64,000 bases of DNA from the NCBI GenBank assembly GCA_965211775.1, contig OZ242974.1, positions 248,001-312,000 on the forward strand, in the 5' to 3' direction. The position numbers and the translations under genes were made by a program. Source of the stretch: Thiodiazotropha sp040506975. Lineage in GTDB: Bacteria; Pseudomonadota; Gammaproteobacteria; Chromatiales; Chromatiaceae. The notes under the pieces were generated by a model that saw only the letters and a list, made by a program, of their open reading frames with translations, was not told where the DNA came from and made no database searches. This document shows positions 8,097 through 16,775 of the stretch, piece after piece. Each line of letters begins with the position of its first letter. The stretch's first letter is position 1.

Positions 8097-10487
8097 ATGC
8101 AGGAAGAAGAAAACAACCAAGCAGAGATTATCGAGGTTCTGAGCGGCAATACCCTGGCACGCTCCAACGAGGTCCTGCCAAACCTGATCCACCTGTTGCC
8201 CGTCTCGGCAAGACCCTTTTTTCCCGGCCAGGCGGTGCCTTTGCTGATGGATCAGGCCCATTGGGAGGAGACCATGGATGCCGTGATGGCCTCACCTCAC
8301 AACCTCCTTGGTGTGGTGCTGTCCGATGCTGAAACCGCCGAGAGCGCCACCCCGGAGAGCTTCAAGAGCATCGGTACCGTATGCCGTGTACATCGGGTGC
8401 AACGGTCAGATAACCGGTTGCAGGTGCTTGTGGAGTGTCTGCAGCGTTTTCGTATCGACGAAATCGTACGCCCCGAGACGCCGTTCACCGCCCAAATCGA
8501 ATATTTGCCGGAACCCGCCAGTGACAGCAAGGAGATCAAGCCCTACGCAGTCGCAATCATCAACACCATCAAGGAGCTGCTACCCCTGAATCCGCTCTAT
8601 GCGGAAGAGCTGCGCATGTTCCTGGACCGCTTTGGACCGGATGATCCGTCCCACCTGACCGATTTCGCCGCCAGCCTCACCACGTCGGATAAGTTTCAGC
8701 TGCAGGCGGTATTGGAGAGTATCGAACTCCTGCCCCGCATGGAGAAGGTACTTGAACTGCTCCACCGGGAACTCGAGGTGGTCAAGGCTCAGGCATCGAT
8801 CCGCAAGACTGTTGAAGAGCGGATGGAGAAGCAGCAGCGGGAATTTCTGCTGCGCGAGCAACTGAAAGCGATCCAGCAGGAGCTGGGGATAGAGAAGGAT
8901 GACCGCACGGCAGAGCTGGATAAATTCCGCGAACGCATAGAGAAGCTGACCCTGACCGAACAGGCCCAGGCCCGGGTCGAAGAGGAGATGAACAAGCTCG
9001 CGGTACTCGAACCCGGCTCACCGGAATACTCGGTAACCCGTAACTACCTGGACTGGATCACCCTGCTGCCCTGGGGTGTACATTCAGAGGACAAGCTCGA
9101 TCTGCAGTTCGCCCGCAAGACCCTGGATAAGGATCACTACGGCCTTGAGGACGTAAAGGAGCGCATCCTGGAATTTCTCGCGCTCGGCATCATGAAGGGT
9201 GAGATAGCGGGTTCGATCATCCTGCTGGTGGGCCCACCCGGGGTCGGCAAAACCTCCATCGGTCACTCCATTGCGGAAGCCCTTGGGCGGAAGTTCTACC
9301 GTTTTTCGGTGGGCGGTATACGGGACGAGGCTGAGATCAAGGGCCATCGCCGCACCTATATCGGCGCCATGCCGGGCAAATTTCTGCAGGCGATGAAGGA
9401 TGCGGGGACCGAAAATCCGGTAATCATGCTCGATGAGATCGACAAGATCGGCGCCTCCTATCATGGCGACCCGGCCTCCGCATTGCTGGAAGTGCTCGAC
9501 CCTGAACAGAACAGCGACTTCCTCGACCACTATCTGGATCTGCGTTTCGACCTTTCGAAAGTACTCTTCATCTGTACCGCCAATCAACTCGATACCATTC
9601 CAAGACCCCTGCTCGACCGTATGGAGACGATCTCACTCTCTGGTTATATCGCCAGTGAGAAGCTGCAGATCGCCAGAAAGTACCTGTTGCCACGCCAGCT
9701 GAAACGCGCGGGACTGAAACGCAGCGACCTGAAACTCAACAGCAGCATCCTGCGTGCCATTATCGAAGGGTATGCCCGGGATGCCGGTGTGCGCCGGCTG
9801 GAGAAGCAGATCGGAAAGATCGTTCGCAAGGCGGTGGTGCGAATCCTCGAGGGTGGAAAGAAGCCGATCGAGGTGACGCTGGACAATCTGAAGGATTACC
9901 TGGGTGGCCCTGTTTTCAAGGATGAGCGCAATCTGAGCGGTGCGGGGGTGGTCACCGGCCTGGCCTGGACCGCCATGGGCGGCGCCACGCTCAATATCGA
10001 GGCCGTCGCCACCCATGAATTCAATCGCGGCTTCAAGCTCACCGGCCAGCTGGGTGATGTGATGCGCGAGTCGGCCGAGATCGCCTACGGTTACATCGTC
10101 AGCCATGCGGACGAGTTCGGCGCGCAACAGGCGTTCTTCGAAAAGGCCTTCATCCATCTCCATGTGCCGGCGGGAGCCACTCCCAAGGATGGCCCCTCCG
10201 CCGGCATTACCATGGCCTCGGCGCTGCTCTCCCTGGCGAGGAACAGGCCGGTCCGCAATATCGCCATGACCGGCGAGCTGACATTGACCGGACAGGTCTT
10301 TCCGGTGGGCGGCATCCGTGAAAAGGTGATCGCCGCGCGGCGTGCCGGCATCCGGGAACTCATCCTGCCGGAAGACAACCGTAGCGACTATGAGGAGGTG
10401 CCCGAACATATTCGCAAAGGACTCAAAGTCCATTTCGCCTCGGTCTTCGAGGATTTGGTACCCTTGCTGTTTCGCGGCAAAAAGTGA
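8097..10487 (+). CDS. lon: ATP-dependent Lon protease
   Basis: Lon is the cytoplasmic AAA+ serine-lysine protease that degrades misfolded proteins and selected regulators. The product is 796 residues, a normal length. The N-terminal substrate domain starts with HLLPVSARPFFPGQ, the AAA+ module has Walker A GPPGVGKTS (about residue 379) and a Walker B-like IMLDEIDKIG, and the protease domain has the catalytic serine in PKDGPSAG (about residue 701) with its lysine in REKVIAAR (about 743). It starts at ATG 8097 with AAAGG upstream. A sigma-32-like promoter lies about 150 bp upstream. clpX and hupB, common lon neighbours, are absent. Confidence 0.98.
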   Translation: MQEEENNQAEIIEVLSGNTLARSNEVLPNLIHLLPVSARPFFPGQAVPLLMDQAHWEETMDAVMASPHNLLGVVLSDAETAESATPESFKSIGTVCRVHRVQRSDNRLQVLVECLQRFRIDEIVRPETPFTAQIEYLPEPASDSKEIKPYAVAIINTIKELLPLNPLYAEELRMFLDRFGPDDPSHLTDFAASLTTSDKFQLQAVLESIELLPRMEKVLELLHRELEVVKAQASIRKTVEERMEKQQREFLLREQLKAIQQELGIEKDDRTAELDKFRERIEKLTLTEQAQARVEEEMNKLAVLEPGSPEYSVTRNYLDWITLLPWGVHSEDKLDLQFARKTLDKDHYGLEDVKERILEFLALGIMKGEIAGSIILLVGPPGVGKTSIGHSIAEALGRKFYRFSVGGIRDEAEIKGHRRTYIGAMPGKFLQAMKDAGTENPVIMLDEIDKIGASYHGDPASALLEVLDPEQNSDFLDHYLDLRFDLSKVLFICTANQLDTIPRPLLDRMETISLSGYIASEKLQIARKYLLPRQLKRAGLKRSDLKLNSSILRAIIEGYARDAGVRRLEKQIGKIVRKAVVRILEGGKKPIEVTLDNLKDYLGGPVFKDERNLSGAGVVTGLAWTAMGGATLNIEAVATHEFNRGFKLTGQLGDVMRESAEIAYGYIVSHADEFGAQQAFFEKAFIHLHVPAGATPKDGPSAGITMASALLSLARNRPVRNIAMTGELTLTGQVFPVGGIREKVIAARRAGIRELILPEDNRSDYEEVPEHIRKGLKVHFASVFEDLVPLLFRGKK

Positions 10488-10600
10488 ACAGCCTCTTCCG
10501 TGCGGCGGCAGTGGTGGAGAACCGCCATTGATACACATCAAGGTGGTGCGCCGATCAGCGGATTAGGGTACGCCTGAAATCCATTCGAGGTAGACAAGAC

Positions 10601-11800
10601 ATGGGATTAATCCCCCTCGGCGAACGTCCCACGCCATCCACCCCTCCTTCGGGATGGGCGCCATTCGCGTTGGGTTTTCGCCCTTTCTTTGCCCTGGCCG
10701 GACTATCCGGACTGATCTTAATGGTCCTGTGGATCGGTTTTTGGCACGCAGGCAGAGCGCCCTCTGCCTATTTCACGACCATCGACTGGCACAGCCACGA
10801 GATGCTGTTCGGATTTACCCTTGCCATCATCGCCGGTTTTCTCCTTACTGCAGTGCGAAACTGGACGGGCATCGATACTCCGACCGGGAAACCCTTGGCA
10901 TTACTGGCGTTGCTGTGGCTGCTGGCCCGCTTGCTGCCGTTTATCCCGTCTATTCCTTCATGGCTGGTCGCGCTGACCGACCTGCTGTTCATCCCGGCAT
11001 TGATCTTCGCCCTCTATACGCCACTGACAAGGGCTGAGAATCGCATCAATCGACTCTTCCTCCCCTTGCTGGCGGCGATGGGTCTGGCCAACCTGCTCTA
11101 TCATTTACAGGGACTGGGAGTGACCTCCACGGGACAGCGGGGAATCACCCTGATGCTCAATCTGATCCTGCTGCTGCTGATTTTCGTCGGTGGAAGGGTG
11201 CTGCCCTTTTTCACCGAAAAGGCGGTCAACGGCGCAACACCCCGGTTCAACAAGCAACGGGAGCAGTTTGTCTATGCTGTCTTCATCCTCTGGACCCTGG
11301 GAGAGATGCTGCTCCCCCAATCAGGATTGCTGTTTCCACTTGCGCTTGGCGTGGCGGCCACCCAGGCCTGGCGTCTCGCCGACTGGTACCACCCCGGTAT
11401 ATGGCGGCGGCCGATCCTGTGGGTGTTGTTCAGTGGACTGTTCTGGCTGACACTCGGCTATTTTCTAAAGGGCTTGGCCCTGCTGAATCTGTTCCCCGCC
11501 AATCTCGCCATCCATGCACTCACGGCGGGCGCCATCGGTGTCTTCACCTTGGGTATGATGGCCAGAGTCGCTCTGGGACATACCGGCAGGGAGATCGAAC
11601 CCAGCAAACTCATCACCATTACATTCATCCTGATCAACCTTGCCGTGATCATAAGGGTATTCCTGCCGGTGACAGGCCTACTCGGGTACGAAACCTGTAT
11701 CGGCCTATCCGGCTCCCTGTGGGCACTCTGTTATCTGCTCTTTGTTCTGACCTACCTGCCGATACTTGCACGTCCGCGCGTCGACGGACGTCCCGGCTAG
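10601..11800 (+). CDS. nnrS: NnrS family membrane protein
   Basis: A 399-residue polytopic inner-membrane protein with about 12 hydrophobic segments. It has NnrS family landmarks: GFRPFFALAG near the N-terminus, WHSHEMLFGF (histidines proposed to bind haem or copper), NLLYHLQGLG, and the late HALTAGAIGVFTLGMM ... GHTGR block. NnrS proteins protect against nitrosative stress, and are often linked to denitrification regulators. No nir, nor or nnrR gene is nearby. The stop TAG lies inside the CTAG target of the adjoining IS1380 pair, so the reading frame is unaffected, but any 3' neighbour has been displaced. Confidence 0.88.
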   Translation: MGLIPLGERPTPSTPPSGWAPFALGFRPFFALAGLSGLILMVLWIGFWHAGRAPSAYFTTIDWHSHEMLFGFTLAIIAGFLLTAVRNWTGIDTPTGKPLALLALLWLLARLLPFIPSIPSWLVALTDLLFIPALIFALYTPLTRAENRINRLFLPLLAAMGLANLLYHLQGLGVTSTGQRGITLMLNLILLLLIFVGGRVLPFFTEKAVNGATPRFNKQREQFVYAVFILWTLGEMLLPQSGLLFPLALGVAATQAWRLADWYHPGIWRRPILWVLFSGLFWLTLGYFLKGLALLNLFPANLAIHALTAGAIGVFTLGMMARVALGHTGREIEPSKLITITFILINLAVIIRVFLPVTGLLGYETCIGLSGSLWALCYLLFVLTYLPILARPRVDGRPG

Positions 11801-13369
11801 CCCGCATGTTTCATCCGTTTTTAAATTTAGCCGGTGATATGGCCAAGCTTGGATGGTTTGCCCTCACTGGGAACCAAACCTCTATCAAGCCCTGATTTTC
11901 CACCCTCCGGGCAGACTCCCCCCTTACCCCCATTGTTGATCAACGTGCCGGGGCAGCACTCTGCCGGGCTATCCCGGCTTGAGTCGTGCCGCCACCTGGA
12001 AAAACAGCGCCTGATAGGGATAGGTGCTGGAGAGCAGGAAGCGGATCCGTCGCGTGTTGCGAATGATGACCGCCCCGATCTTGAACAGTTTGAGCCGGAT
12101 CGTGGTCATCTGTGCACGCGCCAGTTCCGTGCCCTTCAGCGCGAGGCGCCGGATGGCCTCCATCAGCACATAGGCCAGACTGGACAGCAGTAGACGAAAC
12201 TGATTGGCCCACCAGTAATGCGCGCTGGTGCGATCGGCGAACAGCCCCAGTTGCTGCTCCTTGATTCGGTTCTCCATGTCACCACGGGCGCAGTAGAGGT
12301 CATCGTAAAGGCGCTGTTTGTCGCCGGCCAGGTTGGTGACGATGAAGCGTGGATTTGGCCCCTTGTCGGTGACCTCCAGTTTGGCGATCACCTTGCGACG
12401 CGTCTTCCAGGTGCTGGCGGCATAGTGAAACTGAAAGAATTCCCGCATCTTCATGCCGGTTCGCTTCGCCAGTTCCTCAACCCACTGCATGGGCTCACGG
12501 ACACACCGCAGCAAGGTGTCATTCTTGGCGATGCCCACGATATAGCCCACAGCGTTGCGCTCGCACCAGCTGAGCATGTGGTGACGGCAAAAGCCGCTAT
12601 CGCCCCGAAAGATGATACGCACTTCAGGCCAAGCCCGGCGCAGGCGTTTGACCAACAGCGCCAGAATCGCCCAGGCATGCTTGGGCGCATCGATCCGGCT
12701 GGGCCGCAGATAACTCACCAGCAGTTGATCGCCACAAAAGACATACAGGGGCAGGAAGCAGTAGTGATCGTAGTAGCCGTGAAAGAAGCGGCCTTCCTGG
12801 CGGCCATGCACCGGATCATCCGTGGCGTCGAAATCCAGGATCAGCTCATCGGGTGGTGCATCATATGAGGCAATGAACTGCTCGAGCAGTAGGTTGTGGA
12901 CATCAACGGCAACCCGGCGATCGACCCGGTTCTCCAGCCGACAAAGTGTCGACTGGCTGCCCAGTACCTCCTCGCGTTCGATCGAGCTCTGTAGGGCCGG
13001 GTCGGTGCGTAGTGTCTGATGGTCGTTCAGATCTTCATAACCCAGGCAGAGCCCATAGACTCGCTGGCGCAACAGGCTCAACTGGCTGTGTTCAATATAG
13101 CGGGGATCTCGCGGGTCGGGGATGACCGCATCAACCGCCTCGAGCAATCCCAGACGCCTGTCGATCTCACGCAGCAGCAACACGCCGCCGTCCGAGGTGA
13201 TATCGCCACCGGAAAACTCGGCTTGAACCTTACGGCGTTTTAGGGCTGGAAAATCAAAGGCAGTCTGGGTACAGTTTGTCACAGGCAAAATCCTTTCGAT
13301 TACAGTGTAAGCAACTGAATTATATCGAAGTATCAGGATTTTGCCTTTTTAATGCGTGAAATATTGGGG
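11801..13369 (-). mobile_element. IS1380-family insertion sequence, copy A
   Basis: The element is 1569 bp and its transposase is on the minus strand. The ends are imperfect inverted repeats: CCCGCATGTTTCATCCGT at the low-coordinate end and, reversed, CCCCAATATTTCACGCAT at the other. It is flanked by CTAG at 11797-11800 and 13370-13373, the 4-bp duplication typical of IS1380. The right-hand CTAG is at the same time the left flank of copy B, so the two elements are directly abutting. Copies C and D at 33-36 kb are near-identical relatives. Confidence 0.93.
11969..13288 (-). CDS. IS1380-family transposase (copy A)
   Basis: A transposase of about 439 residues, intact. DDE-type motifs are LILDFDATDD (about residue 148), FRGDSGFCRHHML (about 226) and the downstream GDMENRIKEQQLG. 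The start is not ATG: the frame opens with TTG-CCT-GTG, so TTG at 13288 or GTG two codons later is the initiator. It differs from copies C and D at EAVDAVIPD and NDTLLRCVREP. About 170 bp of non-coding sequence separate its stop from the element end. Confidence 0.93.
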   Translation of the reverse strand: MPVTNCTQTAFDFPALKRRKVQAEFSGGDITSDGGVLLLREIDRRLGLLEAVDAVIPDPRDPRYIEHSQLSLLRQRVYGLCLGYEDLNDHQTLRTDPALQSSIEREEVLGSQSTLCRLENRVDRRVAVDVHNLLLEQFIASYDAPPDELILDFDATDDPVHGRQEGRFFHGYYDHYCFLPLYVFCGDQLLVSYLRPSRIDAPKHAWAILALLVKRLRRAWPEVRIIFRGDSGFCRHHMLSWCERNAVGYIVGIAKNDTLLRCVREPMQWVEELAKRTGMKMREFFQFHYAASTWKTRRKVIAKLEVTDKGPNPRFIVTNLAGDKQRLYDDLYCARGDMENRIKEQQLGLFADRTSAHYWWANQFRLLLSSLAYVLMEAIRRLALKGTELARAQMTTIRLKLFKIGAVIIRNTRRIRFLLSSTYPYQALFFQVAARLKPG

Positions 13370-13373
13370 CTAG

Positions 13374-14933
13374 CCCGAATATTTCACAAATAAAGAGGGT
13401 AAAACCCGTGTAGTTCAATAGAATTCAGTTACTTAGGCTGAAATTGAACGAGGTTTTGCCTGTGACAGAATGTACCCAAGGTCGTTTTGCTTTTCCAGCG
13501 GTAAAACGCCGCCAGGTTGAAGCGGATTTTTCCGGTGGTGATATCAGCAGTGATGGCGGCGTGTTGTTGCTACGACAAGCGGACCGACGGCTGGGATTGC
13601 TTGAAGCCGTCAATGACACTCTCGCTGATCCACGCGATGGCCGCTATGTGCAACATGATCAGATTTCTCTACTACGCCAGCGGGTCTATGCCCTGTGCCA
13701 GGGCTATGAAGACCTCAACGATCACGACAGTCTGCGACAAGATTTGGCCTTTCAGACGGCCGTGGAACAGGATCAGGCACTGGGCAGTTCACCCACGCTC
13801 TGTCGCTTGGAGAATCGGTCAGATCGGGCAACCGCTGTCGCGATCCATCAGGTCCTGATCGAGCAGTTCATCGCCTCGTTTGCCGAGCCACCCGAGGAGT
13901 TGATCCTGGACTTCGACGCCACCGATGACCGGGTTCACGGCCTGCAGGAAGGCCGCTTCTTCCACGGTTACTACGATAACTACTGCTTTCTCCCGTTGTA
14001 CGTGTTTTGCGGCGAACAACTGCTGGTCAGCTATTTGCGCCCGAGCAAGATCGACGGGGCGAAACATGCGTGGGCGATCCTCGCCCTGCTGGTCAAACGC
14101 TTGCGTCAGGCGTGGCCGGCGGTGCGGATCATCCTGAGAGCCGACTCGGGCTTCTGTCGTCACCGCATGCTGCGCTGGTGTGAACGCCATGGCATTGGCT
14201 ACATCGTAGGCCTGGCGCGCAACCACCGCCTGCAACGGATGATCGAGGAAGACTTCACTGCAGTCGAGCAATGCTTCAAGGCCAACGGACAGAAGCAACG
14301 CGTCTTCCTTGGCCTGCGCTACGGTGCACGCAGCTGGCGCCGTCGACGCGCGGTGATCGCCAAGCTGGAGGTGAGTGAGCGAGGGCGTAATCCCCGATTT
14401 GTCGTCACCAACCTCAACGGCGATGCCCAAACCCTTTACGACGACGTCTATTGTGCGCGGGGCGAGATGGAAAACCGCATCAAGGAACAACAGCTGGGGC
14501 TGTTTGCTGATCGCACCAGTGCACATCATTGGTGGACCAATCAGTTTCGCTTGCTGCTGTCGAGCCTGGCCTATGTGTTGATGGAAGCGATTCGCCGCTT
14601 GGCCTTACAGGGTACAGAACTGGCCAAGACCCAGGTCGGCACGCTGCGGCTTAAACTACTCAAAGTGGGTGCGGTGGTGATACGCAATACCCGGCGTGTC
14701 CGCTTCCTGCTCTCCAGTGTCTTTCCTTACCAGGCATTGTTCTTCAGTGTGGCCGAACGGCTGGAGCCAGGATAGCACGCGATGAGTGCTGCCCCGGCAC
14801 GTTGATAAATAACGGGGTAAGGGGAAGCTGTGCCTGTCAGCCAGAAATCGGGGCGTTTGGAGCCGGTATCATCCTGTTTCTCGTCCCGGCCTTCTCCTCG
14901 TGCCAGTATCGGCAAATGGATGAAATATCCGGG
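13374..14933 (+). mobile_element. IS1380-family insertion sequence, copy B (a distinct element)
   Basis: The element is 1560 bp, in the opposite orientation to copy A. Its ends are CCCGAATATTTCACAAAT and, reversed from the right, CCCGGATATTTCATCCAT. It is flanked by CTAG at 13370-13373 and 14934-14937. It is clearly a different element from A, C and D: the transposases share the family motifs but diverge at many positions. Removing A and B together leaves a single CTAG joined to ATCTCAG, the original sequence behind nnrS. Confidence 0.92.
13444..14775 (+). CDS. IS1380-family transposase (copy B)
   Basis: A 443-residue transposase starting at TTG 13444 or at one of the next few alternative codons (no ATG is near). 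It has LILDFDATDD, LRADSGFCRHRML and GEMENRIKEQQLG, the acidic catalytic motifs of the family. It appears intact. Its sequence is closely related to but distinct from copies A, C and D; for example it reads PVTECTQGRFAFP where they read PVTNCTQTAFDFP. Confidence 0.93.
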   Translation: MNEVLPVTECTQGRFAFPAVKRRQVEADFSGGDISSDGGVLLLRQADRRLGLLEAVNDTLADPRDGRYVQHDQISLLRQRVYALCQGYEDLNDHDSLRQDLAFQTAVEQDQALGSSPTLCRLENRSDRATAVAIHQVLIEQFIASFAEPPEELILDFDATDDRVHGLQEGRFFHGYYDNYCFLPLYVFCGEQLLVSYLRPSKIDGAKHAWAILALLVKRLRQAWPAVRIILRADSGFCRHRMLRWCERHGIGYIVGLARNHRLQRMIEEDFTAVEQCFKANGQKQRVFLGLRYGARSWRRRRAVIAKLEVSERGRNPRFVVTNLNGDAQTLYDDVYCARGEMENRIKEQQLGLFADRTSAHHWWTNQFRLLLSSLAYVLMEAIRRLALQGTELAKTQVGTLRLKLLKVGAVVIRNTRRVRFLLSSVFPYQALFFSVAERLEPG

Positions 14934-15109
14934 CTAGATCTCAGATTATCTGGCGAATCGCCATCAAAATAGTCTGGCGCTATCAAAAATAACTGCGCGA
15001 TAGATTTATAGTTATTGATTATTTAAGTATTTACTAATATTCTTTTGCTCCATAAGTGATGCAGTAACTACTTTTAAAACCTTTTCAAACACAAACTGAG
15101 GAACAACTC

Positions 15110-15454
15110 ATGTCCAAAATCGTAAAAATCGCAGCCGCTGCTGCTCTGATCGCCGCTTCCGCTTCTGCTTCTGCATGGTGGGGCAATCCTTGGAACAACG
15201 GCTGGGGTAACGGCAATGACTTCATGGGTGACGGCTTCGGTGACGGAGACTTCTCTTTCAACATGAGCGGTAGCGCTCGTGGCGCCGGCAACGGTTACGG
15301 CCGTGGCTACAACAACTACTACAACCGTCCTTACTACGGCTACGCTCCTTACGGTGCTCCTTACGGTGCTCCTTATGGCGCTCCATATGGCGCTCCCGTT
15401 GCTCCTTACGGCGCTCCCGTTGCCCCTCAGGCTGCCGCCCCTGAAGCCAAGTAA
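15110..15454 (+). CDS. Sulfur globule family envelope protein
   Basis: A 114-residue secreted structural protein. A short signal peptide (KIVKIAAAAALIAASASASA) is followed by AWWGNPWNNGWGN, a Gly/Asn/Asp/Phe-rich segment (GDGFGDGDFSFNMSG), a Tyr/Asn/Gly/Arg-rich segment and a proline-rich tail with YGAP repeated five times. WWG-N-W-N starts and FGDGDFSFNM segments are typical of the sulfur globule proteins that form the protein shell around periplasmic sulfur in Allochromatium-type and symbiotic sulfur oxidisers. GAGGAAC precedes ATG 15110, and a very strong terminator follows, so it is a well-expressed single-gene transcript. The identification is from composition and motif order, not alignment. 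Confidence 0.82.
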   Translation: MSKIVKIAAAAALIAASASASAWWGNPWNNGWGNGNDFMGDGFGDGDFSFNMSGSARGAGNGYGRGYNNYYNRPYYGYAPYGAPYGAPYGAPYGAPVAPYGAPVAPQAAAPEAK

Positions 15455-15498
15455 GCAGCTTTCAGTGTGAGCTTGCATTGAGTCCGCCTGCCAGACTC

Positions 15499-15537
15499 AA
15501 ACACAAAAGCGGACTTCAAGTCCGCTTTTGTGTTTTT
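15499..15537 (+). terminator. Rho-independent terminator of the sulfur globule gene
   Basis: The inverted repeat AAACACAAAAGCGGACTT (15499-15516) and its exact complement (15518-15535) form a long stem, followed by a T-run ending at 15537. The A-run on the left arm makes it potentially bidirectional. It lies 45 bp after the sulfur globule stop codon. Confidence 0.9.
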
Positions 15538-15686
15538 AAATAAGGATAAGAGTTTCAACGGGCCTTCCGTAGAAGTCGAACAATCATACTGGTTCATGAG
15601 CTGCCGGGGATGCGATGAATCAGCAAGTCTCTTAGCATCGCCGTTCGCTTCAATCGCGATTGCGGAGGCCCAGGCCCGGCATTCCG

Positions 15687-16229
15687 CTACAGATCCCAAT
15701 GCGGATCAGCACCCAGCTGGTCTATTTTGTTGGTTTTATAACGATAGGGCTCGCCCTGTTTAACCGCTGCCAAGGCATCCTCGAGGGATACATCAAGATA
15801 GTGACCGTACATCTCGATTGTGTTGACGCCGAGCATTCGTTTATGCACTTCCTTGCCCTGGTGATCCAGAAACAGCAGGGTTGGGGTTACCCAGGTGTTG
15901 TAGTTCGAGGCAATGCTGCCCGGATAAACACTGTTACCCTCAAAATCGATGACATTTTCCCCAACGTCAATCAGCAGTTCGGTGATTATGACCTTGTCGT
16001 CGTAGTCTCCGCTGACCACCATCGGGTTCAATATCTCCCGCTTGAGTTGTTGACAAAAGGGACAATGGTCCTGGGAAACCATCAGCAGTATCGGTATCTT
16101 TTCGTCGCGGGCCTTTTTCGCCACCAGCGTAAGATCACGAACCACTGAGACCGTTTTGCTGCGCCAATCCGCCGACATATCATCAACGATCAGCAGGGCC
16201 AGTATCAGTACAGTCAGCAACCGGGGCAT
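15687..16229 (-). CDS. Periplasmic thioredoxin-fold protein (SoxW-like)
   Basis: A 180-residue protein with an N-terminal hydrophobic signal (LLTVLILALLIVDDMSA) and a thioredoxin-like domain carrying the redox motif HCPFCQQL (about residues 55-62) and the cis-proline strand TWVTPTLLFLD (about 112-122). Related proteins keep cysteines of periplasmic partners reduced, including SoxY-type sulfur carriers; no sox gene is in the window, so the SoxW comparison is by fold only. It is transcribed in the same direction as ssb and 33 bp downstream of it, and may share its transcript. Confidence 0.75.
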   Translation of the reverse strand: MPRLLTVLILALLIVDDMSADWRSKTVSVVRDLTLVAKKARDEKIPILLMVSQDHCPFCQQLKREILNPMVVSGDYDDKVIITELLIDVGENVIDFEGNSVYPGSIASNYNTWVTPTLLFLDHQGKEVHKRMLGVNTIEMYGHYLDVSLEDALAAVKQGEPYRYKTNKIDQLGADPHWDL

Positions 16230-16262
16230 TATCTGTCCAGAATCCGGCGCTGCTAACAGGCC

Positions 16263-16709
16263 CTAGAACGGAATATCATCATCAAAGTCATTATCCGGCA
16301 CCGAGGTGGGCGCCGACTGCTGGGGCTTGGAAGCAGCCTGAGCCTGTGGAGCATCGAATGAGGCTGACCCGCCACGGCTGTCGAGCATCTGCATCTCGCT
16401 GGCCACGATTTCTGTGGTGTAGCGGTCCTGTCCGTCCTGCCCCTGCCATTTGCGGGTACGCAGGCTCCCCTCCACGTAGACTTTCGACCCTTTCTTCAGA
16501 TACTCGCCGGCAATATCACCCAGGCGGTTGAAGAATACCACCCGGTGCCACTCGGTGCGCTCCTGCTGTTCACCGGTATTCTTGTCCTTCCAGCTCTCGG
16601 AGGTCGCCAGGGTCACGTTGGTGACGGCGCCGCCGCTGGGCATATAGCGGGTTTCCGGGTCCTTGCCCAGGTTGCCGATCAGGATTACTTTATTGATTCC
16701 TCGAGCCAT
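16263..16709 (-). CDS. ssb: Single-stranded DNA-binding protein
   Basis: A 148-residue SSB. The OB-fold starts with RGINKVILIGNLGKDPETRY and includes WHRVVFFNRLGDIAGEYLKKG and VYVEGSLRTRKWQ. A short linker and the acidic tip DNDFDDDIPF follow; that tip recruits repair and replication partners. ssb next to uvrA is the classical gammaproteobacterial order; here an MFS gene lies between them, as in pseudomonads. Confidence 0.97.
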   Translation of the reverse strand: MARGINKVILIGNLGKDPETRYMPSGGAVTNVTLATSESWKDKNTGEQQERTEWHRVVFFNRLGDIAGEYLKKGSKVYVEGSLRTRKWQGQDGQDRYTTEIVASEMQMLDSRGGSASFDAPQAQAASKPQQSAPTSVPDNDFDDDIPF

Positions 16710-16775
16710 TGGTAGTTCTCCAGTAGTGTTGCCGCCCCTTCCGTTGGGGTCTTGATTCTGAATCAGAGGTGCAGT

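Noticed and set aside
15300..15430. Short direct repeats (GGCGCTCC-like units) as a mobile or CRISPR-like repeat
   Set aside because: They encode the YGAP repeats of the sulfur globule protein and are coding repeats.
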